The notes: generated by a model not told the origin, from the letters alone. Shown: positions 28,181 through 36,505, numbered from the stretch's first letter. The stretch is DNA of 64,000 bases from JBBQLG01 sp038327655 (GCA_038327655.1 JBBQLG010000006.1:20513-84512), one strand, 5' to 3'. Made by a program: numbers and translations.

Positions 28181-28188
28181 CAAAATTA
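28181..28188 (-). promoter_or_regulatory. -7-like element (TAATTTTG) before gdhA
   Basis: Reads TAATTTTG on the minus strand, 43 bp before the gdhA start. No correctly spaced -33 TTG was found. The rest of 28139-28389 has no gene I can support. Confidence 0.35.
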
Positions 28189-28389
28189 ACGAAATCGGGG
28201 CGACAAAGTGAAAGAACTATTTTTTCTAAGAATCGTCTTATTTTTTAATCACCCTATAATTCGCTGTGTCTCCATGCTCTTCCAAGAGGTTGTTTGCCGG
28301 TGTGCTGAAGTACCAAACATTCATTGGTTATTTTGACGTAGTACAATTCGATAAGTTTTTGACAATTAGGGCAAATCAAACCGCTCACG

Positions 28390-28420
28390 TTGAAAAACCG
28401 CCCAAACGTGTTTACTTTTG
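28390..28420 (+). promoter_or_regulatory. Bacteroidota promoter: TTG, 20-bp spacer, TACTTTTG
   Basis: TTG at 28390-28392, exactly 20 bp, then TACTTTTG at 28413-28420: a full match to the -33/-7 consensus. The expected start of transcription is near 28427, which supports the ATG at 28470 over a longer reading frame beginning upstream of the promoter. Confidence 0.75.
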
Positions 28421-28469
28421 TACTTGCAATAGGGCATCCTACACTATTCACCAACCAATTCGACTCTCC

Positions 28470-28856
28470 ATGTTTTCGCCCGAGAAGAAACGATACTCCG
28501 AAGATGAACTCCAGGAGTTTGCCGTAATCATCAACCAGAAATTAAATGCGACACGCGGTGAATTGAATTACATCCGCGAAACGCTCAGTAAACGCAACGA
28601 CAGTGGCACCGATAACACCGCCGGCACCGCAAAACTACTGGAAGACGGAGCCGACAGCAGTGAGCGCGAAAGCATGAGCCAGTTGGCCGGTCGTCTGCAA
28701 AAGTTCATTCAGCAGTTGGAAGCCGCATCGGTTCGCATCAAAAACGGCACCTACGGCATTTGCGTGGACACGGGTAAACTGATCCCCAAAGAGCGGTTAC
28801 GTGCCGTGCCCCACACGCAGCAAACCATTGAAGCCAAGCTACGGAAAACCAACTGA
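28470..28856 (+). CDS. TraR/DksA-family protein lacking most zinc-finger cysteines
   Basis: A 128-residue DksA-like protein. The N-terminal part is a coiled coil (about 8-95) containing DGADSSERES at the likely tip; DksA inserts its coiled coil into the RNA polymerase secondary channel. The C-terminal globular part reads NGTYGICVDTGKLIPKERL, with only one of the four zinc-binding Cys of classical DksA, a pattern I know from other Bacteroidota DksA-like proteins. It may act in stringent-response control of rRNA promoters; that is inference. It is preceded by a strong promoter and followed by a terminator. Confidence 0.85.
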   Translation: MFSPEKKRYSEDELQEFAVIINQKLNATRGELNYIRETLSKRNDSGTDNTAGTAKLLEDGADSSERESMSQLAGRLQKFIQQLEAASVRIKNGTYGICVDTGKLIPKERLRAVPHTQQTIEAKLRKTN

Positions 28857-28887
28857 TTCCGTACTAATTTCGTGCCAGATACCATCC

Positions 28888-28929
28888 CAGACAGGTTTGT
28901 CATTAAATTGGCAAACCTGTCTGTGTTTT
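28888..28929 (+). terminator. Terminator after the DksA-like gene
   Basis: A 12-bp perfect stem (28888-28899 CAGACAGGTTTG with 28912-28923), then TGTTTTA. Confidence 0.75.
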
Positions 28930-28933
28930 AGCC

Positions 28934-29022
28934 CCTAACCCCCAACCCCCTGAAGGGGACTTCACGGAATTAGATACCAGCATCCAAGGTCTAAAGCCCC
29001 CTTCAGGGGGTTGGGGGTTAGG
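28934..29022. repeat. Palindromic repeat with 25-bp C/G-rich arms
   Basis: Arms 28934-28958 and 28998-29022 are perfect inverted copies (CCTAACCCCCAACCCC begins the left arm), 39 bases apart. Each arm itself holds CCCCTGAAGGGG, or nearly so, a short palindrome. It occupies the spacer between the DksA-like gene and the carboxypeptidase gene. I know this type of sequence from other Bacteroidota intergenic regions. Confidence 0.8.
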
Positions 29023-29063
29023 ATGCCAGGGGGGATTTCACTTATCACAAATCAATCCTATCT

Positions 29064-31616
29064 ATGCGCAACACCTACCTGCTATCACTCTGTAGCTTAC
29101 TCCTGTTTCTCTCACTCACTACCAACGCGCAGGTTGCCGACTCGTATTACCTGCCCCAAACCGTTACCTACGATGCGAAGATTCCGACACCCCGGCAGTT
29201 TCTGGGCTATCAGGTAGGGGAGTGGCACGTATCCAACGATCAGTTGGTGAGCTACATGCGCAAATTGGACGAACTCTCCGACCGCGTTACCCTCACCGAA
29301 TACGCCCGCACTTACGAAAACCGGCCGCTGCTGCTGCTCACTATCACCTCGCCGGCCAACCACGCCAGCATCAACAAACTGAAAGCCGACCACGTTGCCC
29401 TGAGCGATCCAACCCGGTCGGGAAACCTCAACGTACAGACCATGCCGGTAGTAGCCTGGACGGGTTATTCGGTACATGGCAACGAAGCCAGCGGTACCAA
29501 TGCGTCGCTGCTGTCGGCTTACTACCTCACGGCGGCTCAGGGACCGGCCATCGACTCATTGCTGAACGAAGCCATCATTCTGCTCGACCCGTGCATCAAC
29601 CCCGACGGCGGCAACCGGTTTGCCAGTTGGGTGAACACGCACAAAAGCCAGAATTTAGTGACCGACGCCAGCAGCCGCGAATTCAGCGAAGCGTGGCCCG
29701 GCGGTCGCACGAATCACTACTGGTTCGACCTTAACCGCGACTGGCTGTACATGCAGCACCCGGAGAGCAAAGGCCGCATGGTGAAATACCACGAGTGGAA
29801 GCCGAATATTCTGACCGACCACCACGAAATGGGGTCTAACTCGACGTTCTTTTTCCAGCCCGGCGAACCGAACCGCGTGAATCCCAACACGCCCAAACGC
29901 AACATCGAGCTAACCACCCGTTTCGGGCAGTATCAGGCGGCTGGCTTAGACAAAATCGGCTCGTACTACTACACGCAGGAGAACTACGACGACTTTTACT
30001 ACGGCAAAGGCTCGACGTATCCCGACGTGAACGGCTGCGTAGGCATCCTGTTCGAGCAGGCCAGCTCGCGGGGTCATGCGCAGGAGACTACCAACGGCTT
30101 GCTGACGTTTCCGTTTGCCATCCGCAACCAGTTTACGGCCGCTCTTTCCACGCTGAAAGCCGCCCGCGAGATGCGCGTCGATTTGCTCAATTTCCAGCGG
30201 GATTTCTATAAAGAAACGTCTACAGATCCAGTCAAGGCCTATGTGTTCGGGGAAAGCAACGATAAAGTACGGGTGTGGGAGATGGTGAATATCCTGCGTC
30301 AGAACCAGATCAGTGTGTATAAACTGAGCAAAAACGAGACGGTTGACGGCCGGAATTTTACCACGGGCGCGTCGTACGTGGTGCCGATGAACCAGCCGCA
30401 GCACAAACTCATCCGGGGCATTTTTGAGAAGCGGACGACATTTGCCGACAGCCTGTTCTACGACATCTCGGCCTGGTCGATGCCGCACACGTTCAATGTG
30501 CCCTACGTAGAAGCGAAAGCCGTTGTGCCGGTAGGGGCGAAGGTAGAAACCAATGACTTTCCGAAAGGGCAGGTCATCGGCAGCAGTTCGTACGCGTACG
30601 TGTTTGCGTGGGATAGCTACTACGCCCCCCGTGCCACCAACGAACTGCTACGGCAGGGCTACCGGCTGAAAACAGCGGCCATGCCCTTTACGACGACAAT
30701 TAACGGCAAAGCCATGCGGTTCGATTACGGTACCGTCGAGATTCTGGCCAGTGGAAAGGATGCCGCTCAATTGTCGGGTTTGCTACAGACGTTAGCCGCT
30801 CGCGATGGTGTCGATTTTTACGCTTTGGCGTCCGGTCTGACGTCCGAGGGTATTGACGCGGGCAGCGAGAATTTCAAGAACATGCGTCTGCCCAAGCCGC
30901 TGATGGTTGTTGGACCGGGCGTGAACAGTACCGATGCCGGCGAAACCTGGCACCTGCTCGATACCCGCGTAAACATCCCGCTGAGCATGGTCGAAGCATC
31001 AGCGATGAGCCGGGTTAATCTCGACAAGTACAACACGCTGATTCTGGTTAGTGGTGAGTATGGAAGCCTACCGGAAGAGAAAATCAAGCAGTGGGTGCGG
31101 AATGGCGGTGTGCTGATTGCAATGACCGATGCCGTGAAGTGGGCATCCGAAAAAGGTATTACCCCCGCCCGTTTGAAACGCATTCCGACCGACACCGTTG
31201 GCACACGCGCCTACGCCGGAGCGGATCGCTACGCCGGTGGCAACGTAATCGGCGGGGCCATTTTCCAGGCGAAAGCCGATCTGACACACCCGCTGCTGTA
31301 CGGCTACAAAGACGAAATGCTATCGGTTTTCCGCGACAATACGCTGTTTCTGGAACGCAGCAAAGACCCGTTTGCCGCCCCGCTCATCTACACCAGTAAG
31401 CCCCTGATTAGCGGCTACATCAACGCTAAAAATGAACGATTGCTGCGCGATACGCCCGCCATCATCACCAGTTCGTACGGTAGCGGGAAGGTGATTGCCA
31501 TGACCGACAACCCTAATTTCCGGGCGTTCTGGTATGGCACTAACAAACTATTTCTGAACGCGCTGTTTTTCGGACATCAGATCAACGCGTCGGTGAGGGC
31601 GGCAACGGAAGAGTAG
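29064..31616 (+). CDS. Secreted M14-family zinc carboxypeptidase
   Basis: An 850-residue protein with a signal peptide (1-22, TTNA-Q). The peptidase domain has the zinc motif TGYSVHGNEASGT (His-x-x-Glu), LLDPCINPDGGNRF, ILTDHHEMGSNSTFFF with a likely third zinc ligand, and a possible catalytic Glu in GILFEQASSRG. The C-terminal half (about 490-850) resembles the class I glutamine-amidotransferase-like fold often fused to this branch (YNTLILVSGEYGSLPEE, VRNGGVLIA). It probably trims extracellular peptides. No type IX sorting tail is visible, so it may stay in the periplasm. Confidence 0.87.
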   Translation: MRNTYLLSLCSLLLFLSLTTNAQVADSYYLPQTVTYDAKIPTPRQFLGYQVGEWHVSNDQLVSYMRKLDELSDRVTLTEYARTYENRPLLLLTITSPANHASINKLKADHVALSDPTRSGNLNVQTMPVVAWTGYSVHGNEASGTNASLLSAYYLTAAQGPAIDSLLNEAIILLDPCINPDGGNRFASWVNTHKSQNLVTDASSREFSEAWPGGRTNHYWFDLNRDWLYMQHPESKGRMVKYHEWKPNILTDHHEMGSNSTFFFQPGEPNRVNPNTPKRNIELTTRFGQYQAAGLDKIGSYYYTQENYDDFYYGKGSTYPDVNGCVGILFEQASSRGHAQETTNGLLTFPFAIRNQFTAALSTLKAAREMRVDLLNFQRDFYKETSTDPVKAYVFGESNDKVRVWEMVNILRQNQISVYKLSKNETVDGRNFTTGASYVVPMNQPQHKLIRGIFEKRTTFADSLFYDISAWSMPHTFNVPYVEAKAVVPVGAKVETNDFPKGQVIGSSSYAYVFAWDSYYAPRATNELLRQGYRLKTAAMPFTTTINGKAMRFDYGTVEILASGKDAAQLSGLLQTLAARDGVDFYALASGLTSEGIDAGSENFKNMRLPKPLMVVGPGVNSTDAGETWHLLDTRVNIPLSMVEASAMSRVNLDKYNTLILVSGEYGSLPEEKIKQWVRNGGVLIAMTDAVKWASEKGITPARLKRIPTDTVGTRAYAGADRYAGGNVIGGAIFQAKADLTHPLLYGYKDEMLSVFRDNTLFLERSKDPFAAPLIYTSKPLISGYINAKNERLLRDTPAIITSSYGSGKVIAMTDNPNFRAFWYGTNKLFLNALFFGHQINASVRAATEE

Positions 31617-31666
31617 GCAATATATTCCCCAATTGTGTGACCATCCGGCAACTAACAGCCGCACAG

Positions 31667-31702
31667 AAAGCGACCGCCCTGATAGGGGAGGTCGCTTTTT
31701 TT
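31667..31702 (+). terminator. Rho-independent terminator
   Basis: A 9-bp stem AAAGCGACC/GGTCGCTTT (31667-31675 with 31690-31698) with a further inner pair, then a run of T. It ends the carboxypeptidase gene. The remaining spacer to 31851 shows nothing recognisable. Confidence 0.85.
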
Positions 31703-31851
31703 GTAACAGCAACTTCTTATTTACTACACAATCAGCCGATTAGACAGGAGTTGGAGCACTATCCGATAAATCGCTCCGAAGACTGATTTCGCCAAACAAA
31801 CTGGCCGCGAATTTGTATATAATGCAGGATGAAGGTTAACTACTCAAGGTC

Positions 31852-32280
31852 ATGATCGAACGGTTAGAAGAAATACGCGAAAACATATTCCGGTACTTAG
31901 AAGCCCGGATCGAGTTGTTCACGCTGGAAACGCGGGGCAAAATAGAAGAAGGCGTTGTGAGCGGTGTTCACGGGCTGGTGATGGTTTTGCTCGGCATGAT
32001 GACCACCATTTTCCTGTTCAGTCTGCTGGCCGCTTACCTCAATAAGGTATTCGACAGCCTGTACTTGGGCTTTCTGGTGGTGGCGGGATTTTTCCTGATT
32101 TTGACCATTCTTTGGGTGGCCGGTAAAGATTTTTTCACCGCCCGGATTCGCACGATGGCCTACAGTGCCCTCAAGAAAAGTCAGGAGAAAAAAGCTGAAG
32201 AAAAGTCCGCAGCCGTACAGGAACTGATGTCGCAAACCCGCTCGACGCTGGATGAAACGGGTCGCCAATTGACCCGTTAG
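31852..32280 (+). CDS. Holin-superfamily-III-like membrane protein
   Basis: A 142-residue protein. A charged N-terminal helix (1-38, ENIFRYLEARIELFTLETR) precedes two membrane helices (about 42-62 and 72-92), then a charged helical tail (KKSQEKKAEEKSA). This is the Actinobacterial-holin-X-like or YqjE-like layout. Such genes are common chromosomal stress or membrane proteins and do not imply a phage. It is 44 bp upstream of the next membrane-protein gene. Confidence 0.68.
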   Translation: MIERLEEIRENIFRYLEARIELFTLETRGKIEEGVVSGVHGLVMVLLGMMTTIFLFSLLAAYLNKVFDSLYLGFLVVAGFFLILTILWVAGKDFFTARIRTMAYSALKKSQEKKAEEKSAAVQELMSQTRSTLDETGRQLTR

Positions 32281-32324
32281 TCAACCCAATGCCCAATTGT
32301 TAACGCCCAAATTTTAACACGACT

Positions 32325-32840
32325 ATGGAAGACCCAAAAGTACTTTTTGCCGATACCACCGCCCGCCGGGCGCAACTGATGGCGGCCACTGAACGTTTCA
32401 AATCGTCTATTACCGATAGCGTAGAGTCGATAAAAGGTGATGCCAATGAGGTCGGGAAGACCGCTGCGTTTGTGGCAGGTGTCAGTTTAGCCGTATATTT
32501 GGTAGCCAATGCCATCCTGCCAAAGTCAGACGAATATCGCTACGCGGAGAAGTACGGTGAACTGGACGATGACGCGGATTACGATGTGGACGACGAAGCG
32601 TCTTATAAAAATGCCGTTTATCAGCAGAAGAGAAGCCCGGTAAAATCCGGTAAGGCAGGCAACGGTTTAATAGCCGGTATATTGACGTCTGTGTTGACGA
32701 ACATTGCCCGGCAACAACTGTCCGGTTTTCTGGACCGGATCAAGCAGAACAATGCGATTAACCCAACCGCCAGCCCAACGAGTGGAGACCAATACCACGA
32801 AAAAGCATCAACAACGCTTGCTCGCTACACTGCTGAATAG
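32325..32840 (+). CDS. Small membrane-associated protein of unknown function
   Basis: A 171-residue protein not recognised. The N-terminal half is helical with one membrane segment (about 45-63, KTAAFVAGVSLAVYLVANAI), followed by an acidic stretch (ELDDDADYDVDDEAS), a basic stretch, and a second hydrophobic helix (about 110-128, NGLIAGILTSVLTNIARQQL). It is paired with the preceding holin-like gene, suggesting YqjD/YqjE-type partners. Its 3' end overlaps the start of the next gene. Confidence 0.65.
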   Translation: MEDPKVLFADTTARRAQLMAATERFKSSITDSVESIKGDANEVGKTAAFVAGVSLAVYLVANAILPKSDEYRYAEKYGELDDDADYDVDDEASYKNAVYQQKRSPVKSGKAGNGLIAGILTSVLTNIARQQLSGFLDRIKQNNAINPTASPTSGDQYHEKASTTLARYTAE

Positions 32841-33573
32841 CCGTGTTAGCGGTCGGAAATCACTTGCCGTTTTGCTCGACCCCGATCAGGTCGGGCAAAA
32901 CTCGTTTTTAGCCCTGCTGAAACACGCCGATGTGACCACCATTGACTACTTTTTCGTTGGCGGCAGCTTAGTTACCGACTATACGCACCGGGAAGTCGTT
33001 GACACCGTCCGGCAGCATGTCGACACGCCAACGATTCTTTTTCCGGGAAACAGCCTGCACATCGAGCCATCGGCTGATGGCATTCTGTTACTCTCCCTCA
33101 TTTCCGGCCGTAATGCCGAGTTCCTGATTGGTCAGCACGTTATTTCGGCCCCGATTTTGAAACGCAGCGGATTGGAAATTCTGCCGACGGGGTATATGCT
33201 GGTTGATAGTGGTGCGCAAACGACGGTTTCGTACATCAGCGGGACTACGCCTTTACCCAATAACAAGCCCAGTGTAGCCGCCTGTACGGCGATGGCGGGC
33301 GAAATGCTGGGGCTTAAACTGATGTATTTAGATGCCGGGAGCGGTGCCAGATGTCCCGTTTCGCCCGATATCATTGCGGCTGTTCGGCAAGCGGTCGACA
33401 CGCCGATTCTGGTAGGCGGAGGCATTGACACGCCCGAAAAAGCGCACGCAGCCCTTGACGCCGGGGCCGACGTTATCGTCGTAGGGAATCACCTAGAACG
33501 GAACCCCGATTTCCTGGCCGATTTATCCGCCGTCCTCCAATCCTTCAATCAACCGATTCTTCACGTTCTTTGA
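32782..33573 (+). CDS. Geranylgeranylglyceryl/heptaprenylglyceryl phosphate synthase
   Basis: A TIM-barrel prenyltransferase of the GGGPS/PcrB family that joins a prenyl diphosphate to glycerol-1-phosphate, the first step of archaeal-type ether lipids. Visible are AVLLDPDQ, FVGGSLVTD, PTILFPGNSLHIEPSADGIL, MYLDAGSGA, PILVGGGIDTPEKA and DVIVVGNHLERN (phosphate-binding loops). The start is uncertain: GTG at 32782 (263 residues) or TTG at 32818 (251 residues, closer to usual family length). Either way it overlaps the preceding gene. GGGPS homologues are known in Bacteroidota but their lipid product in vivo is unclear. Confidence 0.85.
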   Translation: METNTTKKHQQRLLATLLNSRVSGRKSLAVLLDPDQVGQNSFLALLKHADVTTIDYFFVGGSLVTDYTHREVVDTVRQHVDTPTILFPGNSLHIEPSADGILLLSLISGRNAEFLIGQHVISAPILKRSGLEILPTGYMLVDSGAQTTVSYISGTTPLPNNKPSVAACTAMAGEMLGLKLMYLDAGSGARCPVSPDIIAAVRQAVDTPILVGGGIDTPEKAHAALDAGADVIVVGNHLERNPDFLADLSAVLQSFNQPILHVL

Positions 33574-33576
33574 CCA

Positions 33577-34011
33577 ATGCGTACCGTAACCTTGCTGATT
33601 TTTGCCTGTTTGCTGACCGCTCTGGAAACCAGCGGACAGGAGTTGAATAGAGCCGGGCGGGCGTCGAGTAGTCGGCGGACCCGCTCCCGGGCTGAGCATC
33701 CGGCTGAGTTTCCGGGTGGGTCTGACGAACTCGGAAAATATCTGGCCAAGCGGCTGCGTTATCCGGCGTCGCTGCAACGGGCCGGTATTTATCCGCTACC
33801 CATCACGGTTTCATTCACGGTAGCCGAGACCGGCGCCATTGAGAATGTGGAAATTTTGAAACTGAACGAAACGGAGTTCAAGCGTTTACAACCCTACCTG
33901 ATTAAGGTCGTCAGCGTAGTTGAAAAGATGCCGCTCTGGAAACCGGCCACGATTGGGCAGATGGCGGTATCGTCGAGGCACATCATTCCGGTAACCATCA
34001 GTGTTCAATAG
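33577..34011 (+). CDS. Secreted TonB-C-terminal-domain-like protein
   Basis: A 144-residue protein with a signal peptide (about 1-20) and a basic linker (RASSSRRTRSRAEH). It then has a TonB_C-like domain as seen in many Bacteroidota proteins: AEFPGGSDELGKYLAKRLRYP, PLPITVSFTVAETGAIENVEILK. It has no membrane anchor or proline-rich spacer, so it is not a functional TonB energy transducer; its role is unknown. It begins 3 bp after the GGGPS gene and is likely the last gene of that operon. Its TAG stop lies inside the terminator stem. Confidence 0.75.
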   Translation: MRTVTLLIFACLLTALETSGQELNRAGRASSSRRTRSRAEHPAEFPGGSDELGKYLAKRLRYPASLQRAGIYPLPITVSFTVAETGAIENVEILKLNETEFKRLQPYLIKVVSVVEKMPLWKPATIGQMAVSSRHIIPVTISVQ

Positions 34012-34055
34012 AAAAAGGCTCCTGTTTACGACGGGAGCCTTTTTCTATTGAACAC
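34001..34055. terminator. Bidirectional terminator with 22-bp perfect stem overlapping a stop codon
   Basis: Arms 34001-34022 and 34034-34055 are perfect inverted copies containing AAAAAGG/CCTTTTT, giving T tracts both ways. The plus-strand TAG (34009-34011) lies in the left arm; the AraC gene ends 10 bp to the right. Confidence 0.9.
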
Positions 34056-34064
34056 TGCCTGTTT

Positions 34065-34991
34065 TTATACATTCATCAGCGACTCCCGACGGCGCATTTT
34101 ACCGGCCGGAATCCCGAACATCATCTTGAATCGGCGGCAGAAATAAGCCGTGTCTTTGTAGCCCACCTCCGCGCCAATCGCCCGAATACTCTTTTTGGTG
34201 GTCCGCAGCAACCCAACGGCCGCTTCCATCCGCTGGTACTCGATGTAATCCTGTGGATTAATACCCGTCAGCATCTTAAAATATTGCCCTACGTAATCTT
34301 CCGACACATTAGCCACGTTGGCCAGCACTTTGTTGGACAAATCGCCACCGAGGTTTTCTTTGATATACGCAAAGATGTCGATCAGGCGGGGGTCTTTAAA
34401 GTACGTGCTATTCGTTACCAGCTGCTCCACGAAGAGCCGGTTCTTGAGGATGTATCGAATCACCTCAATAACGATCTCTTCGGTTTTTATCTTGATAATC
34501 CGGCCTTTACCAGCCGTATCCATCAAGTCTTCGGCCAAAATCTGCCCGATGGTCCCGGCCAACTGCGCGTCGTGCTTGATGATGAACGGCGGCACGTCGA
34601 GCGAATTGAAGAAGTTAACCGAGTCGAACACTTTAGCCTCGAACGACACCAGCCCGAACGAGTTGGGAATGTTACCGATGCGGGCCGGGTCGTGGTTGGT
34701 TTCAAAATACTGCTCCCGGTGCGTCATGAACTCTTCGTTCGAGACACCCCGTGGGTTAGCCCCACTGCCATACGTGACCGTGACGTGCTTGCCGCCGGGA
34801 ATAAACAGCATATCACCGGGTTCTACCTTCTGCTTCTCTTCGCCAAAAGCCACCTCGCCGTTGTAAAGAATCAACAGTGAGTTCTCAACATCGTAGAAGT
34901 TCTTGATGGTGAATGGTTGCAGGATGCGGATATGCCGGGATTTTATGAACTTGACACCGAGCGATTCAATAATCTTATTGTAGTCTTCCAT
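34065..34991 (-). CDS. AraC-family transcriptional regulator
   Basis: A 308-residue regulator. The N-terminal part is a cupin-like ligand domain (ENSLLILYNGEVAF, KVEPGDMLFIPGGKHVTV, about 36-75). The C-terminal 100 residues hold the double helix-turn-helix: SNKVLANVANVSEDYVGQYF, then SIRAIGAEVGYKDTAYFCRR, FKMMFGIPAG. The ligand is unknown. Three 18-bp tandem repeats lie 44-97 bp upstream of its start, a likely binding site for this protein itself or another regulator. It converges on the TonB_C gene. Confidence 0.9.
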   Translation of the reverse strand: MEDYNKIIESLGVKFIKSRHIRILQPFTIKNFYDVENSLLILYNGEVAFGEEKQKVEPGDMLFIPGGKHVTVTYGSGANPRGVSNEEFMTHREQYFETNHDPARIGNIPNSFGLVSFEAKVFDSVNFFNSLDVPPFIIKHDAQLAGTIGQILAEDLMDTAGKGRIIKIKTEEIVIEVIRYILKNRLFVEQLVTNSTYFKDPRLIDIFAYIKENLGGDLSNKVLANVANVSEDYVGQYFKMLTGINPQDYIEYQRMEAAVGLLRTTKKSIRAIGAEVGYKDTAYFCRRFKMMFGIPAGKMRRRESLMNV

Positions 34992-35034
34992 AATCGGAAA
35001 GTGTTGTGTCTGATCCAGTGGACTGCCTTATCTT

Positions 35035-35088
35035 TTTGCACAAATCTAATAATTTGCACAAAACCAATAATTTGCACAAATCTAATAC
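35035..35088. repeat. Three tandem 18-bp repeats upstream of the AraC gene
   Basis: Units begin at 35035, 35053 and 35071, each TTTGCACAAA followed by an 8-base near-copy such as TCTAATAA. The 18-bp period and position 44-97 bp before the ATG suggest a multi-site operator. Nothing else is recognised in 34992-35185. Confidence 0.85.
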
Positions 35089-35185
35089 AACTATTAAAAT
35101 TTCCAAATGATAACAAAAAAAGAGTGCGAATTCGTCCTGAATCCGCACTTTACACTTAAAATAGTTATGTTTCGGTATCGGCAGG

Positions 35186-36355
35186 TCAGCGGATCAACTC
35201 GCGGGCAATTACTAATTTTTGAATTTCCGAAGTCCCTTCATATATCTGCGTAATCTTGGCATCGCGCATAAAGCGCTCCACGTGAAATTCCTTTACGTAG
35301 CCGTAACCCCCGTGAATCTGAACGGCTTCGGTGGTTGCCCACATTGCCACATCGGACGCAAACAGCTTCGCCATCGCTGCGGCCTGCACGTAGTCTTTGT
35401 GCTCGTCTTTCAGCCGGGCAGCCTTATAAACAAGCAAACGGGCGGCTTCAATCTTCGTGGCCATCTCGGCCAGTTTAAACTGAATGGCCTGATGTTCAAA
35501 GATTGCTTTGCCGAATGCCTTGCGTTCCTGCGCATATTTCAGCGACAATTCGTACGCACCGGCTGCGATACCCAACGCCTGAGCGGCAATGCCAATCCGG
35601 CCCCCGTTAAGCGTGGACATGGCAAATTTGAACCCAAAGCCGTCTTCGCCAATGCGGTTCTCTTTGGGCACCACGGCATCAGTAAACATCAGCGAGTGGG
35701 TGTCCGATGCCCGGATACCCATCTTGTCTTCTTTCTTACCGACCGTAAATCCGGGAGTCCCTTTCTCGATAATCAGGCAGTTGATACCCCGGTGCTTTTT
35801 GGACACGTCGGTCTGCGCGATAACTAAGCAAATGCTCGATGAACCGCCGTTGGTGATCCAGTTTTTGGTGCCATTCACGATGTAGTGATCGCCCAGATCG
35901 AGGGCCGTTGTCTGTTGCGATGTAGCATCCGAACCGGCTTCCGGCTCTGACAGACAAAACGCGCCGATTACCTCACCGGTCGCCAGGCGAGTCAGGTATT
36001 TCTGCTTTTGGGCCTCGGTCCCGTAGGCTTCCAGTCCGTAGCAAACCAGCGAATTATTGACTGACATAATCACCGCGGCTGACGCATCGACTTTGGATAT
36101 TTCTTCAATGGCCAGCACGTACGCAACGGTATCCATTCCCCCGCCACCGTAATCCGGCGAGACCATCATGCCCATGAAACCAAGTTCGCCCATGCGCTTC
36201 ACCTGAGCCGCCGGAAACCGGGCCTCATTATCCCGCTCCACGATGCCGGGCAACAGCTCCGTTTGCGCGAAATCGCGGGCAGCTTCCTGAACGGCGAGGT
36301 GTTCTTCGCTCAGGTTAAAATTCAATCCTTCCAGTTCAAGCGTTGCCGATGCCAT
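35186..36355 (-). CDS. Acyl-CoA dehydrogenase (short/branched chain type)
   Basis: A 389-residue FAD enzyme that oxidises acyl-CoA to enoyl-CoA. Visible are LSEEHLAVQEAARDFAQTEL at the N-terminus, FCLSEPEAGSDA, YIVNGTKNWITNG, GIAAQALGIAAGAYE, QIHGGYGYVKEF and IYEGTSEIQKLVIAREL, whose Glu is the catalytic base in short-chain members. ATG at 36355 gives the usual N-terminus. The spacer upstream holds a -7-like element and a 14-bp palindrome. fabG is the next gene upstream on the same strand. Confidence 0.92.
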   Translation of the reverse strand: MASATLELEGLNFNLSEEHLAVQEAARDFAQTELLPGIVERDNEARFPAAQVKRMGELGFMGMMVSPDYGGGGMDTVAYVLAIEEISKVDASAAVIMSVNNSLVCYGLEAYGTEAQKQKYLTRLATGEVIGAFCLSEPEAGSDATSQQTTALDLGDHYIVNGTKNWITNGGSSSICLVIAQTDVSKKHRGINCLIIEKGTPGFTVGKKEDKMGIRASDTHSLMFTDAVVPKENRIGEDGFGFKFAMSTLNGGRIGIAAQALGIAAGAYELSLKYAQERKAFGKAIFEHQAIQFKLAEMATKIEAARLLVYKAARLKDEHKDYVQAAAMAKLFASDVAMWATTEAVQIHGGYGYVKEFHVERFMRDAKITQIYEGTSEIQKLVIARELIR

Positions 36356-36393
36356 ACGTAATGCCTGTTTTGTTGATGTTATTAGTTGTGGGG

Positions 36394-36434
36394 TAAAGAT
36401 AGACAAAAACCAGACAGACCGTATGCATGCATAC
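36394..36434 (-). promoter_or_regulatory. Promoter-like element with a 14-bp palindromic operator candidate
   Basis: On the minus strand TATCTTTA (36401 to 36394) resembles the -7 element. About 20 bp upstream, where the -33 element would sit, lies the perfect 14-bp palindrome GTATGCATGCATAC (36421-36434). A regulator bound there would block the promoter of the acyl-CoA dehydrogenase gene. Confidence 0.5.
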
Positions 36435-36505
36435 TATTTGTATCCAATGGGAAAGCAGTCACCTGTCTACTCCCCACAACCCAATTTTTTCTATAAAAAT
36501 CCTAC

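Noticed and set aside
28254..28454. A 66-codon minus-strand reading frame with a CPNC motif in the spacer before the DksA-like gene
   Set aside because: It overlaps a well-matched plus-strand promoter, resembles no family I know, and has no supporting start context.
31852..32280. Holin-like gene as evidence of a prophage
   Set aside because: No other phage genes are present; such proteins are common in bacterial chromosomes.
35035..35088. Tandem repeats as a CRISPR array
   Set aside because: Only three 18-bp units with no unique spacers and no cas genes; more like an operator.
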